This document shows, piece by piece, positions 8,262 through 16,967 of a stretch of DNA of 33,499 bases. Numbering within the stretch: the stretch's first letter is position 1; the number at the start of each line of letters is the position of its first letter. Both the position numbers and the translations under genes were made by a program. Below the pieces are notes generated by a model. It searched no databases, had not been told where the DNA came from, and saw nothing but the letters and a program-made list of their open reading frames with translations. Source of the DNA: an uncultured Clostridia bacterium (GTDB lineage: Bacteria > Bacillota > Clostridia > Oscillospirales > Acutalibacteraceae); the NCBI GenBank assembly GCA_946566955.1, contig CAMNXD010000011.1:1-33499 (forward strand). Reading direction: 5' to 3'.

Positions 8262-10871
8262 ATGAGTTTTCTAAAGCTTATGTTTGGAAATTATAGCAAG
8301 AGGGAACTTAAACGTATAAAACCGATTTGTGATGCGGTTTTGGAAAGAGAAAAGAATTATCTTAATATGTCTGATGAAGAGCTTGCAGGTCAGACGGCTG
8401 TGCTAAAGGGTCGCTTAGAAAAAGGAGAAACTTTAGACGATATTTTACCTGATGCTTTTGCAGTTTGCCGTGAGGCGGCAGATAGAGTTTTAGGTATGAG
8501 GCATTTCCCAGTACAAATTATCGGAGGAATAGTTCTTCATCAAGGAAGAATTAGTCAGATGATGACGGGTGAAGGAAAGACTTTAGTTGAAACTTTACCT
8601 GCTTATCTTAATGCACTTTCAGGGAAAGGAGTGCATGTTATAACAGTTAACGATTACCTTGCAAAGCGTGACTCTGAGCTTATGGGAAAGCTTTATAAAT
8701 TCTTGGGGCTTAGCGTAGGGCTTATTATTTCTGGTATAAATAATGAAAAAAGGATGGATGCATACAAAGCAGATATAACCTACGGTACTAACAATGAATT
8801 TGGATTTGACTATCTTCGTGATAACATGGTCAACGATAAAAGACTTAAAGTTCAAAGAGGACATAACTTTGCAATTGTTGACGAAGTAGACTCAATTTTA
8901 ATTGACGAAGCGAGAACTCCTTTAATAATATCCGGTGAAGGAGATAAATCCACAGAACTTTACACTATTGCAAATGATTTTGTTCAAACTCTTTCAATGC
9001 TTAAAGTTGCAGAGGTAGATTCTAAAGAAGATAATGAAGAACTTTTTAAAGATCATGATTATGTAGTTGATGAAAAAGCTAAAACTGCAACGCTTACTCA
9101 ATTAGGAGTTGAAAAAGCAGAGAAATATTTTAACATTGAAAACTTAACTGACCCTGAGCACTTAACCTTACAGCACCATATTAACCAAGCTCTTAGAGCT
9201 AACGGAGTAATGCAAAGAGATATAGATTACGTTGTTAGAGACGGCGAAGTTTTAATTGTTGACGAATTTACAGGGCGTATAATGTATGGTAGACGATACA
9301 ACGACGGCTTACATCAAGCAATTGAAGCTAAAGAGAAAGTAAAAATAGAGAAGGAGTCCAAAACTCTTGCGTCAATTACTTTCCAGAATTATTTTAGACT
9401 TTACACTAAGCTTTCCGGTATGACAGGTACGGGAACGACTGAAGAAGAAGAGTTTAGAGAAATATATAAGCTGGACATAGTGGAAATTCCAACTAATAAA
9501 CCTATTGCACGAATCGATTTACCAGACGTTGTTTACGCTACTCAAAAGGGCAAATTTAAAGCAATAGTAAACGACATAATAGAAAGCCATAAAAAAGGTC
9601 AGCCAGTACTAGTAGGTACAGTCTCTATAGAAAAATCTGAGCTATTGAGCGTTATGCTGGAGCAGAAAGAAATAAAGCATGCTGTTTTAAATGCTAAGTA
9701 TCACGAAAAGGAAGCGGAAATAATAGCTCAGGCTGGTAAAAAAGGCGCTATTACTATTGCAACTAACATGGCAGGAAGAGGTACTGATATAGCCCTTGGA
9801 GGAAATGCTGAGTATATGGCCAAATCTGAGCTTAAACGTTTAGGCTATCAAGATGACGTTTTAGCTGAAGCGGATGGTTTTTCAGAAACGGATGATCCGA
9901 AAATTTTAGAGGTTAGAGAAAAATATAGGGAGCTGCGCAAAAAGTATAAGGATGACCTCAAAGGTGATGCAGAAGAAGTTAGAAAATTAGGTGGACTTTA
10001 CGTCATTGGAACTGAAAGACACGAAACTCGAAGGATTGATAACCAACTTCGTGGACGTTCTGGAAGACAAGGAGACCCAGGAAAGAGCCGATTTTTCCTT
10101 TCTCTCGAGGATGACCTTATGAGACTCTTTGGCGGAGATAGAATTCAAAATATAATGAGTATGCTGAAAGTAGACGAAGATACTCCGCTTGAAGCCAAGA
10201 TGTTAACTCGTTCAATCGAATCGGCACAGCGCAAAATTGAGGGACGAAATTTTGCAATACGTAAAAATGTTTTGCAGTATGATGACGTCTTGAACCGTCA
10301 AAGAGAGATAATATATAGCCAACGCGATCAGGTTTTAGACGGGGAAAACTTGCGTGAACAAATCGTTAAAATGATAGATGAAAGCGCAGAAGTAGTTGTT
10401 GAGAGATTCATAGCGTCTAATGCTCCAAAAACTGAATGGAACTTAGAAGGGCTTAAAAATTATTATATGGGTTGGGTTTTAACGCCCGAAGATTTAAGCT
10501 TAGAGGAATCTGATAATATGACGAGAGCTCAAATAATTAATTTTATTAAAGAAAAATGTCATGAAATATATAAAAAGCATGAAGAGCTATTGGGCGATGA
10601 AATCGCAAGGTCTCTAGAAAGGAACGTTTTACTTCATAACGTTGATGAGCAGTGGATGGACCATATAGATGCTATGGAAGAGCTTAAAAAAGGCATAAAT
10701 TTAAGATCGTATGGTCAGAAAGATCCAGTGGTAGAGTATAGGGTTGAAGGGTTTGACATGTTTGATGAAATGGTAAGTACTATTAGAGAAAACACTGTAA
10801 AAATGCTTTTATGCTTTAAATTTGGTGCGGAAGATAAAGCTCCTGGAGTTGTGATGTTCCCTGCAGAATAG
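8262..10871 (+). CDS. secA: Protein translocase ATPase SecA
   Basis: The motor that drives unfolded preproteins through SecYEG. Walker A TGEGKT is near residue 102, and [13 protein letters not shown] is the DEAD-like Walker B with its extension. The preprotein cross-linking domain lies between these and the second nucleotide-binding fold, which shows [13 protein letters not shown] and [13 protein letters not shown]. The start is ATG 8262, with AAAGGGG 8 bases upstream; the GTG at 8253 overlaps that ribosome site. The protein has 869 residues and ends in a short tail (VMFPAE) without the cysteine-rich SEC-C zinc motif found in many SecA proteins. The export route fits the signal peptide of the lipase encoded nearby. 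Confidence 0.98.
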   Translation: MSFLKLMFGNYSKRELKRIKPICDAVLEREKNYLNMSDEELAGQTAVLKGRLEKGETLDDILPDAFAVCREAADRVLGMRHFPVQIIGGIVLHQGRISQMMTGEGKTLVETLPAYLNALSGKGVHVITVNDYLAKRDSELMGKLYKFLGLSVGLIISGINNEKRMDAYKADITYGTNNEFGFDYLRDNMVNDKRLKVQRGHNFAIVDEVDSILIDEARTPLIISGEGDKSTELYTIANDFVQTLSMLKVAEVDSKEDNEELFKDHDYVVDEKAKTATLTQLGVEKAEKYFNIENLTDPEHLTLQHHINQALRANGVMQRDIDYVVRDGEVLIVDEFTGRIMYGRRYNDGLHQAIEAKEKVKIEKESKTLASITFQNYFRLYTKLSGMTGTGTTEEEEFREIYKLDIVEIPTNKPIARIDLPDVVYATQKGKFKAIVNDIIESHKKGQPVLVGTVSIEKSELLSVMLEQKEIKHAVLNAKYHEKEAEIIAQAGKKGAITIATNMAGRGTDIALGGNAEYMAKSELKRLGYQDDVLAEADGFSETDDPKILEVREKYRELRKKYKDDLKGDAEEVRKLGGLYVIGTERHETRRIDNQLRGRSGRQGDPGKSRFFLSLEDDLMRLFGGDRIQNIMSMLKVDEDTPLEAKMLTRSIESAQRKIEGRNFAIRKNVLQYDDVLNRQREIIYSQRDQVLDGENLREQIVKMIDESAEVVVERFIASNAPKTEWNLEGLKNYYMGWVLTPEDLSLEESDNMTRAQIINFIKEKCHEIYKKHEELLGDEIARSLERNVLLHNVDEQWMDHIDAMEELKKGINLRSYGQKDPVVEYRVEGFDMFDEMVSTIRENTVKMLLCFKFGAEDKAPGVVMFPAE

Positions 10872-10898
10872 ACATTTAAAACTATATTGAGATTTTAT

Positions 10899-10927
10899 GC
10901 ACCTTCTATAGAAGAAGGTGCTTTTTA
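10899..10927 (+). terminator. Rho-independent terminator of secA
   Basis: A perfect 9-bp stem, gcaccttct (10899-10907) with agaaggtgc (10913-10921), and a 5-base loop, followed by tttttat. It lies 28 bases after the secA stop. Confidence 0.92.
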
Positions 10928-11009
10928 TACATGAGAAAAGTGAATTTTTTAGCAGTATTAAGTAAATCAAATATAGTTTAGTGCTGGCATTTATTTTTTT
11001 AGAGAATCT

Positions 11010-11041
11010 AAATATAAAACTCCACGCGCTTGGCGCGTGGG
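11010..11041 (-). terminator. Rho-independent terminator downstream of the lipase locus
   Basis: The stem ccacgcgc (11022-11029) with gcgcgtgg (11033-11040) is GC-rich with a tight loop. Read on the minus strand it runs into agttttatatt. It lies just past the last stop of the interrupted lipase frame (11064), supporting one transcript for both halves. Confidence 0.7.
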
Positions 11042-11063
11042 CATTTCGAGTTTGACGAGTTTG

Positions 11064-12119
11064 TTATCTCCAGAAGAGTAATTTTGATCCAATAGCCTTT
11101 CCAACGGATTTTCCTGTATTTGCTACAGAGCTAGCAGCTGAGCCAATACTTGTAGATACTGCTCGACCTAATCTCGAATGCATAGACCGTAAAACTGAAA
11201 ATTTAGAATTTATTTTTACTGTTTTATCGAAATCAAGTTTTTTATTTCTTAAATCTCTCATGTCGCGTGCCATATTGGTGATACTGTGCCATGCAAGAGT
11301 GTTAGCGTAATTTAGAAGTCCATCTTATCCTGGAGCTTTGTCTAAACCCCAAGATGTCCCAAAGTGTTTGTAACCTGCTGTTCCCAAGTTTACTTTAGCC
11401 ACTGTATCTCCCATACGATATACTCTAATAACACGGTTTTGCTCTGGAGGAAAGAGCTTTTCTGCATATTTGTATGCCTCTTTACTCAAAACTCGAGGTG
11501 AGCAGAATGTTATATTTTCAACAAGTCCTCTAAAGTTTGGCTGTTTTTCGAGCTCTAAAGCAGCTAAAGTAGAAAGCGCTCCTCCTAAGCTATGACCTGT
11601 TACTAAAATTTTAGGTGTACATGATTTCCCAGTTGCATGTTCGTACATTGCTTTGGATTGACCATAACATATTTTAACTTTATTTATCATTTCGTTATTA
11701 AATTGGGTATATCTTTCGCAAAATCCTTTGTGAACATATATGTTATCTAAAGGCTCGCATTGTTTTTGCGTTGCTTGAGCATCTGTAATAGCATCATCCA
11801 TGTTAGATGTTCCATGTATAGAAACAATTACATATGGCATATTATTTATTTTTACTGTAGCAATATATCCTGATGCTACTCCATTTATATTTCCAAAATA
11901 CGTTTTGTGCAAGTTCCTATTAAGTGGTGCATAAGAATCTTCGGCGAGGTCTGCTGCAATGCTTACTAATTCTAATAATTGTTCTTGCTTTTCTTTGACA
12001 TCAAGACAGCTATTCTTAAGAGTAGTCTCAAAAGGATCTACAGCATATGCATTATGTACGCAAGTTCCTCCGAGGAGCAATCCACTTAATATCCAACTTG
12101 ATATAATTTTCTTTTTCAT
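11064..12119 (-). pseudogene. Secreted class 3 lipase, reading frame interrupted by an in-frame TAA
   Basis: The first open part (12119 down to 11325, 264 residues) has a signal peptide (MKKKIISSWILSGLLLGGTC, then AYA before VDPF) and the class 3 alpha/beta-hydrolase fold. The elbow GHSLGGA carries Ser177, with likely partners Asp238 (YRMGDTV) and His252 (YKHFGTSW). These enzymes cleave lipid esters; the substrate here is unknown. A TAA at 11325-11327 ends it, but the same frame stays open for a further 86 codons to 11064: 17 codons beginning DGLLNYANTLAWHS, then a 69-residue stretch ending KAIGSKLLFWR. The downstream part has no ribosome site of its own. The catalytic triad lies before the stop, so the short product might still work; otherwise this is a fresh pseudogene or a sequencing error. 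Confidence 0.75.
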
Positions 12120-12145
12120 AGTTTAACTTCCTCCTAGATGTTTAT

Positions 12146-12174
12146 ATTTTAACATATGGGAAATATTCTGTCAA
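12146..12174 (-). promoter_or_regulatory. Promoter of the lipase gene
   Basis: On the minus strand: TTGACA (12174-12169), 17 bases, TAAAAT (12151-12146). This is a consensus -35 box with optimal spacing, and AGGAGG lies just before the ATG at 12119. Confidence 0.85.
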
Positions 12175-12558
12175 TACTTTTAAAGCAATTTGTATGTACT
12201 GTTTTATGGTAATTTAAAGTAATTATTTGTTTAAAATTAACTATTGAATTATTTTTGGCTGTTTTTAAGCCCTAAAATAGATAAACATGCCGTTTATTTA
12301 TATATTATATATATTAACTTTTTAAAAATAAATTTTGAAATAGTAAAATGTTTATATTTAAAGAAAACATATCGAAATTTTTAAGAGCTTGATTATCTAA
12401 GCTTGCAAATTTTTCCTTTGAAATTTTAGGCATTAACTTAAATGCTTCGGAGTTACTTTTGGACTTAAATTTTGCTTTTAGGGCATGGGGAGAAGTTTTT
12501 TAGTATAAGTTCTAAATTGAACACTTGTTTTTTTTTTTTTTTTTGGTGGACTTTGCTA
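12175..12558. other. AT-rich intergenic region between the divergent lipase and duplicated-protein genes, ending in a 17-T tract
   Basis: Nearly 400 bases without a supportable gene on either strand. The only clear structure is an uninterrupted run of 17 T at 12528-12544, 14 bases upstream of the -35 box of the next gene. The rest is AT-rich with no recognised RNA or coding signal. Confidence 0.5.
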
Positions 12559-12586
12559 TTGAGTTATAAATTAAAGTGTGTATAAT
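12559..12586 (+). promoter_or_regulatory. Promoter of the 426-residue duplicated protein
   Basis: TTGAGT (12559-12564), 16 bases, TATAAT (12581-12586). A perfect 8-bp inverted repeat, TATAATCA/TGATTATA (12593-12610, 2-base centre), covers the predicted start of transcription and could be a regulator site. Confidence 0.7.
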
Positions 12587-12639
12587 AGATAATATAATCA
12601 TTTGATTATATAAAATTTAGTGTAAAAGGAGAGGTTTTT

Positions 12640-13920
12640 ATGCCAGTGAATTTGAATTTTACTTTAACAAATAGTGGTAATGAAAAAGCAGATCGCTTTA
12701 TGATTTTATTTGAAGATTTTATAGATAAGACTATTGTGGGAAACTCTTTTGGAAAATCAGTAGTATTAAGAGAACTTACGCCAATTATTCGTGTAGAAAA
12801 TGGCTACGTGTATTCGACTTTATACGATTCGTATAAAGTATTTATGGGAAGGTATTTTAATAGACTGAATCCGAAATCCGGCGATGCTAAGTGGTTAGCT
12901 GATCTTGGAAAAGGTCTTAAAGATCACGATAATAAATTTGTGCCTAAATATCGTGAGCTTAAAGATAAAATTGAAAAAGTTTCTAAATTCAATTTACCTT
13001 CAAATCCAAATCCTTATGCAAAGGAAACAAAGCAAATCCAATCGGTTAAGAGAGAAGCATCAGATCTATTTTTAAAGGCATGGCTAGATTTATATGCGGT
13101 ATTTACAAAGGCTAGAAAAAAGGCAAATACGATGCAGGAAAACTATGAATATAAAAATGGCAACGATAAAAAAACTTATAAAAATCTAGTTTATATTTGT
13201 AAGGAAAATATTAACAACCTAATTGCAAATTTAAGTTATTCTCAGGGAACGGAAAGTACAAACTCTTTATATGTTCAATTGGGTATTCCTGGTTGCCATG
13301 GAGCCCAGGCAAATCGTGAGATAATTGCTTCAAAATCAGATGATGCAAATACCAAAAATGCTTTTGAGAAGCGGTTGAATTTTTTTAAAAATCATTTAAC
13401 TGGTCAAGGTGATAACCCATCTGATAAGAATTTGGCTCCTATTTTATTGAAGAGAAAGTCAGGTCATAGTATGAGTATTTCCGGGCGCTTTTCTGATCTT
13501 TTTAGTGAATTCATAAACCGTGGGAAAGGAAGCAAAACCTCACACACGGCAAAATGGTGCCGCAGCTTTTTGGAAGACATTGAAAAACACGAAAAGAACT
13601 ATGTGCAGAAGTACAAAAAGCTTAGAGAGGAAATTAAAGCTTTGCTCACTTCTAAGCCTGATGACGAAGGTGAGGAGGAAACCAGCGCTTGGCAAAATAA
13701 AAACGATGCAATGAAGGACAAAGCTATAAAACTCTTTGCAGATGCGAGAAAGAGCTTGCAGGGCGTGCTTGATAGAGCTGCTAAAAGTGCAAGAAGAACG
13801 TTAGTGAGAAATAGCACAGTTTATGCAAAACGTGACGATGTTAAGGCCCTTGCGGATGAATTTAGAAGAGTAGAACCGGACAACGACGCGCTTTGGAACA
13901 CTTTAACTAAGAAAAATTAA
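12640..13920 (+). CDS. Unknown helical protein with an internal duplication
   Basis: A 426-residue protein matching no family I recognise. It has no signal peptide and no long hydrophobic segment, so it is probably cytoplasmic unless exported another way. Two halves align. About residues 87-120 (AKWLADLGKGLKDHDNKF, then VPKYRELKDKIEKV) match about residues 305-338 (AKWCRSFLEDIEKHEKNY, then VQKYKKLREEI). In both, a helical segment rich in Lys, Ala and Leu follows (SDLFLKAWLDLYAVF; DKAIKLFADARKSLQ). The C-terminal copy has an acidic insert (DDEGEEETS). AAAGGAGAGG precedes ATG 12640. It stands alone between its own promoter and terminator, divergent from the secreted lipase. Function unknown; a structural or host-interaction protein would fit but is a guess. 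Confidence 0.8.
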   Translation: MPVNLNFTLTNSGNEKADRFMILFEDFIDKTIVGNSFGKSVVLRELTPIIRVENGYVYSTLYDSYKVFMGRYFNRLNPKSGDAKWLADLGKGLKDHDNKFVPKYRELKDKIEKVSKFNLPSNPNPYAKETKQIQSVKREASDLFLKAWLDLYAVFTKARKKANTMQENYEYKNGNDKKTYKNLVYICKENINNLIANLSYSQGTESTNSLYVQLGIPGCHGAQANREIIASKSDDANTKNAFEKRLNFFKNHLTGQGDNPSDKNLAPILLKRKSGHSMSISGRFSDLFSEFINRGKGSKTSHTAKWCRSFLEDIEKHEKNYVQKYKKLREEIKALLTSKPDDEGEEETSAWQNKNDAMKDKAIKLFADARKSLQGVLDRAAKSARRTLVRNSTVYAKRDDVKALADEFRRVEPDNDALWNTLTKKN

Positions 13921-13932
13921 ATTAATGAAATT

Positions 13933-13962
13933 AGCTGCAAAGTAAACTTTGCAGCTTTTAAA
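13933..13962 (+). terminator. Rho-independent terminator after the duplicated protein
   Basis: A perfect 10-bp stem, agctgcaaag (13933-13942) with ctttgcagct (13947-13956), with loop taaa and the tail tttaaa. On the minus strand the same hairpin follows the 54-residue membrane protein but lacks a good T run. Confidence 0.85.
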
Positions 13963-13971
13963 TAAAGCATT

Positions 13972-14136
13972 TTATTTTATAGTAGTTTCTAAGTATTCTT
14001 CTAGTTCTTTTTCTTCTTTTTTCTTTTTTTTATCTAGGAGTGCGAGGCAAGCTACTGTAAGAGATAAAACCGTCACTATAGAAGTTACGATTCCTATTAT
14101 AAATGCTAGACTGCATTTGTTGGTATTATTTTTCAA
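13972..14136 (-). CDS. Small single-span membrane protein (54 residues, TTG start)
   Basis: The minus strand encodes a 54-residue protein from TTG 14136 to TAA 13972. A short polar start (KNNTNK) leads into one hydrophobic helix, CSLAFIIGIVTSIVTVLSLT then VACLALL (about 8-34). A highly charged cytoplasmic tail, DKKKKKEEKELEEYLE, follows. Support beyond the frame: AAGGGG lies 9 bases before the TTG, and its own promoter TTGACT-17-TAATAT is at 14173-14201. It starts 75 bases after the P-type ATPase stop on the same strand. It matches no family I know. Small single-span proteins can modulate P-type ATPases, so a partner role is conceivable but only inferred from position. Confidence 0.7.
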   Translation of the reverse strand: MKNNTNKCSLAFIIGIVTSIVTVLSLTVACLALLDKKKKKEEKELEEYLETTIK

Positions 14137-14172
14137 TTAAAATTTCCCCTTTCATGTTTGCTAATATAAATA

Positions 14173-14201
14173 ATATTACGAAATGCATTTTTTTAAGTCA
14201 A
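14173..14201 (-). promoter_or_regulatory. Promoter of the small membrane protein gene
   Basis: On the minus strand: TTGACT (14201-14196), 17 bases, TAATAT (14178-14173). It lies between the ATPase stop (14212) and TTG 14136, so the small gene can be read independently of the ATPase. Confidence 0.65.
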
Positions 14202-14211
14202 GAAAAACATT

Positions 14212-16587
14212 TTAAGTCTTTTTACAATTTTTTATTTTAAATAGTCCATCAAATTGGATTTCTGAAATGTATCCATAAACAATAGTGGCGATAAATAAAA
14301 GAGGTATAAGCACAAAAGTATTTATCCAATTTAAGGATTCCAGCTCAAAAAGGCTCTTAAATTTTATAGTTCCTATAGCGAACAGTATACTTATGCTCCA
14401 AATTAAAGTTTTTCTTAAAGTGTTTAGCGGGACGGATATTTTATATATGAGTATAATTCCAATTATTCCTGTAATTATGACGTTTATCGTGGAATATCTT
14501 TTTTCTGGGAAATTAAAAACAAAGTAAACTGAAACTGAAGCCAAAATCGAAAAAACTATAGTTAAAGCTGCCGGCAAGGATTTATCAATTATATTTGAAA
14601 ATAGATTCCCTTTAATTTTGTCTCGATTAGGTTCAAGAGCTAGTATAAATGAAGGTATTCCGATAGTTAGAGCACTAATTAAAGTCATTTGTATAGGTAT
14701 AAAAGGGTAAGGTGCAGGTATTATTGAAAATAATATAGAAAGAAGGAACGAATATATTGTTTTAACGAGAAAAAGCGAGGATGATCTTTGAATATTATTA
14801 ATGGCTTTTCTTCCTTCTGCAACAGCTCTTGGCATCGAAGCAAAATCGGAGTTTAAAAGCACTAAATGCGACACGCTTCTAGCTATATCACTTCCTCCGG
14901 CCATTGCAACGCTGCAATCGGATTCTTTCATCGCTAGGACGTCATTTACACCATCTCCTACCATCGCTACAGTATGATTTTTTTCTTTAAGAGCTTTTAT
15001 TATTTCTTGCTTTTGATATGGAGTTACTCGACCAAAAATAGTGTATTTTGTGGCGGCATCTTTAAGTTCTTCGGGTGAGCTAATAGCAGAAACATCAACG
15101 TAAGAATCGGCGTTTTCTAAGTTTACTCTTTTAGCTATTTGAGAAACCGTTACGGGATTATCGCCGGAAATTACTTTAATATTTACACCTTGTTTTCGGA
15201 AGAAATTTAGAGTCTTTTCGGCGTTATTTCTGATCTTATCTTTTATTAGTATTATTGCCATTAAGTGAAGACCTTGAGGAAGATTTGAATTTAAAATTGG
15301 ATTTTTAGAGTATGCTAGTGTCATAACTCGATATTCATTGCTGTATTTACTTATTTTTTCTTTTATTTCGCTGCAATCATTTTTAAATATGAATTCTGCA
15401 GCTCCCATAACTAAGCTACCATAATTATTTATATGGACTCCCGACCATTTTTTTTCTGATGAAAATGGAACTAGTATATCGGCGTGATCATAAATACTTT
15501 CAGATTTAAACTTTTTTTTAATTGCATTAAAAGTTTCATTGTTGTCGTCTAAGAGGCTAGTAATTATGTTTATAGCTTTATCTACCTGCAAATCAGAGTA
15601 ACCACTAGCCGGAATAACGTCATGAACTTCGAATGTACCTTGAGTTATTGTTCCGGTTTTGTCGAGGCACAAAGTGTCCACTCGCGCGAGGGTTTCAAGG
15701 CAGTATATATCTTGGACCAGAACCTTTCGCTTGGAAAGTCTCATGACTCCCACTGCTAAAATGGAGCTCGTGAGCAATACGAGTCCTTCCGGAATCATGC
15801 CAGTAAGTGCAGCGGAAGTGGTGACAATTGCAAAATTTACGTCATACCCTGAGGAATTAAGCTGTCTGTAAAAAAGAAGAATTCCCATGGGAATTATGGC
15901 TAAAGAAATTATTTTTATTATTTTGTTTAACGTCGTTATGATTTCGGACTTTGTTTTTTTAATATATTTAGAGTTTTTAAGAAGCTTTGAAGCGTAATTG
16001 TTTGGACCGACGTGTTCTACTTTTGCTTTGCATTTTCCACTAACGATATAACTTCCGGATAAAAGCATATCTCCGAGTTTTTTTGATATGAGGTCTGGCT
16101 CTCCAGTGAGTAGGGACTCATTTACTTCGCAGTGACCTTCCGTAATTATAGAATCCGCTACAATTTGGTTTCCTCTTTCAAAGCAAATAATGTCATCGAG
16201 CACTACGGATTCCAGTTTAATTTTTTTCTTTTTTCCATTTCTTATAACGTTAGCACTATTTGAAGATATAAGATTTAGTTTATCGACGGTTTTTTTAGCT
16301 CTAATTTCTTGGATAATCCCTATTGCAGCGTTGCATATAACCACGCCCATAAACATAAGATTTCTATATGAACCCGTGTATAAAATAGCTATGGCCAAAG
16401 CTAAGTTTATAAAATTAAAGAGGGTAAAAAGATTACTTTTTATTATCTCAGAGATGCTTTTTGATGCATTAGATTTATCTAAGTTAGTCAGTTCGCAATA
16501 TATTCGGTTTTCAACTTCCTCGGTAGAAAGACCGAAATCGTTTTTTGGATTATACCTTAATATTTCCGGTTTAGGTGGTGGATTCAT
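14212..16587 (-). CDS. Cation-transporting P-type ATPase (CtpE/PacL-like)
   Basis: A 791-residue P-type ATPase that moves a cation across the membrane through an aspartyl-phosphate intermediate. The actuator loop shows the TGEP motif in NESLLTGEPD. TM4 carries PEGLVLLTSS, and the phosphorylation site is DKTGTIT with Asp309. MVGDGVNDVLAMK is the hinge motif, and C-terminal helices follow. PEGL in TM4, ten or so helices and the lack of heavy-metal domains or a CPC motif point to Ca2+- or Mg2+-type pumps such as mycobacterial CtpE; the ion is not certain. The start is ATG 16587, 6 bases after AAGGAGG. The frame stays open 56 codons upstream, but that segment has no comparable ribosome site. It is divergent from the YlmC/YmxH-like gene. 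Confidence 0.88.
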   Translation of the reverse strand: MNPPPKPEILRYNPKNDFGLSTEEVENRIYCELTNLDKSNASKSISEIIKSNLFTLFNFINLALAIAILYTGSYRNLMFMGVVICNAAIGIIQEIRAKKTVDKLNLISSNSANVIRNGKKKKIKLESVVLDDIICFERGNQIVADSIITEGHCEVNESLLTGEPDLISKKLGDMLLSGSYIVSGKCKAKVEHVGPNNYASKLLKNSKYIKKTKSEIITTLNKIIKIISLAIIPMGILLFYRQLNSSGYDVNFAIVTTSAALTGMIPEGLVLLTSSILAVGVMRLSKRKVLVQDIYCLETLARVDTLCLDKTGTITQGTFEVHDVIPASGYSDLQVDKAINIITSLLDDNNETFNAIKKKFKSESIYDHADILVPFSSEKKWSGVHINNYGSLVMGAAEFIFKNDCSEIKEKISKYSNEYRVMTLAYSKNPILNSNLPQGLHLMAIILIKDKIRNNAEKTLNFFRKQGVNIKVISGDNPVTVSQIAKRVNLENADSYVDVSAISSPEELKDAATKYTIFGRVTPYQKQEIIKALKEKNHTVAMVGDGVNDVLAMKESDCSVAMAGGSDIARSVSHLVLLNSDFASMPRAVAEGRKAINNIQRSSSLFLVKTIYSFLLSILFSIIPAPYPFIPIQMTLISALTIGIPSFILALEPNRDKIKGNLFSNIIDKSLPAALTIVFSILASVSVYFVFNFPEKRYSTINVIITGIIGIILIYKISVPLNTLRKTLIWSISILFAIGTIKFKSLFELESLNWINTFVLIPLLFIATIVYGYISEIQFDGLFKIKNCKKT

Positions 16588-16660
16588 ATTTTTATCCTCC
16601 TTACGGTTTAATTGCAGCTTTTTAAGTGAGCTGAGGCTAAATATAAAAAGGGTGAGTAAA

Positions 16661-16957
16661 ATGATTTGCAGGATAGTAGATATGAGAAATAAGGAAGTTA
16701 TAAATGTCAAAGACGGTTGCCGTATAGGGTGCGTTAACGACGTTGAAGTAGACATGAAATGCGCTAGGATTATTTCAATTGTAGTTTATGGTAGACTTAA
16801 ATTTTTTGGTATTTTTGGCCGCGAGGAAGACATAGTAATAAAGTGGGAAAATATAGAGGTAATAGGCGAAGATACTATTTTAGTGAATTGCAATCCTCAT
16901 TCTCGGAGAAAACGGAAAGTAAGCTGGTTTGCTCCGCTTGGCAAGGTTTTTAAATAG
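16661..16957 (+). CDS. YlmC/YmxH-family PRC-barrel-like protein
   Basis: A 98-residue protein whose first 75 residues match the small YlmC/YmxH family of Firmicutes: MICRIVDMRNKEVINVKDG, then a CVNDVEVD turn, and IVIKWENIEVIGEDTILV near the end. These proteins have a PRC-barrel-like fold and are linked to sporulation by genome context, with no proven biochemical role. A basic tail, SRRKRKVSW, extends past the usual domain. The open frame runs far upstream of 16661, but that part is antisense to the ATPase. AAAAGGGTGAG precedes this ATG, which also begins the family homology. It is divergent from the ATPase with 73 bases between starts. Confidence 0.8.
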   Translation: MICRIVDMRNKEVINVKDGCRIGCVNDVEVDMKCARIISIVVYGRLKFFGIFGREEDIVIKWENIEVIGEDTILVNCNPHSRRKRKVSWFAPLGKVFK

Positions 16958-16967
16958 GTAAATAGTT

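Noticed and set aside
13949-14140. A 63-codon plus-strand frame after the duplicated-protein gene
   Set aside because: It starts inside the terminator hairpin and is the Ser/Phe-rich mirror of the better supported 54-residue minus-strand gene.
16190-16660. A long upstream extension of the YlmC/YmxH-like frame
   Set aside because: The extension is antisense to the P-type ATPase gene, and family homology and ribosome site both mark ATG 16661.
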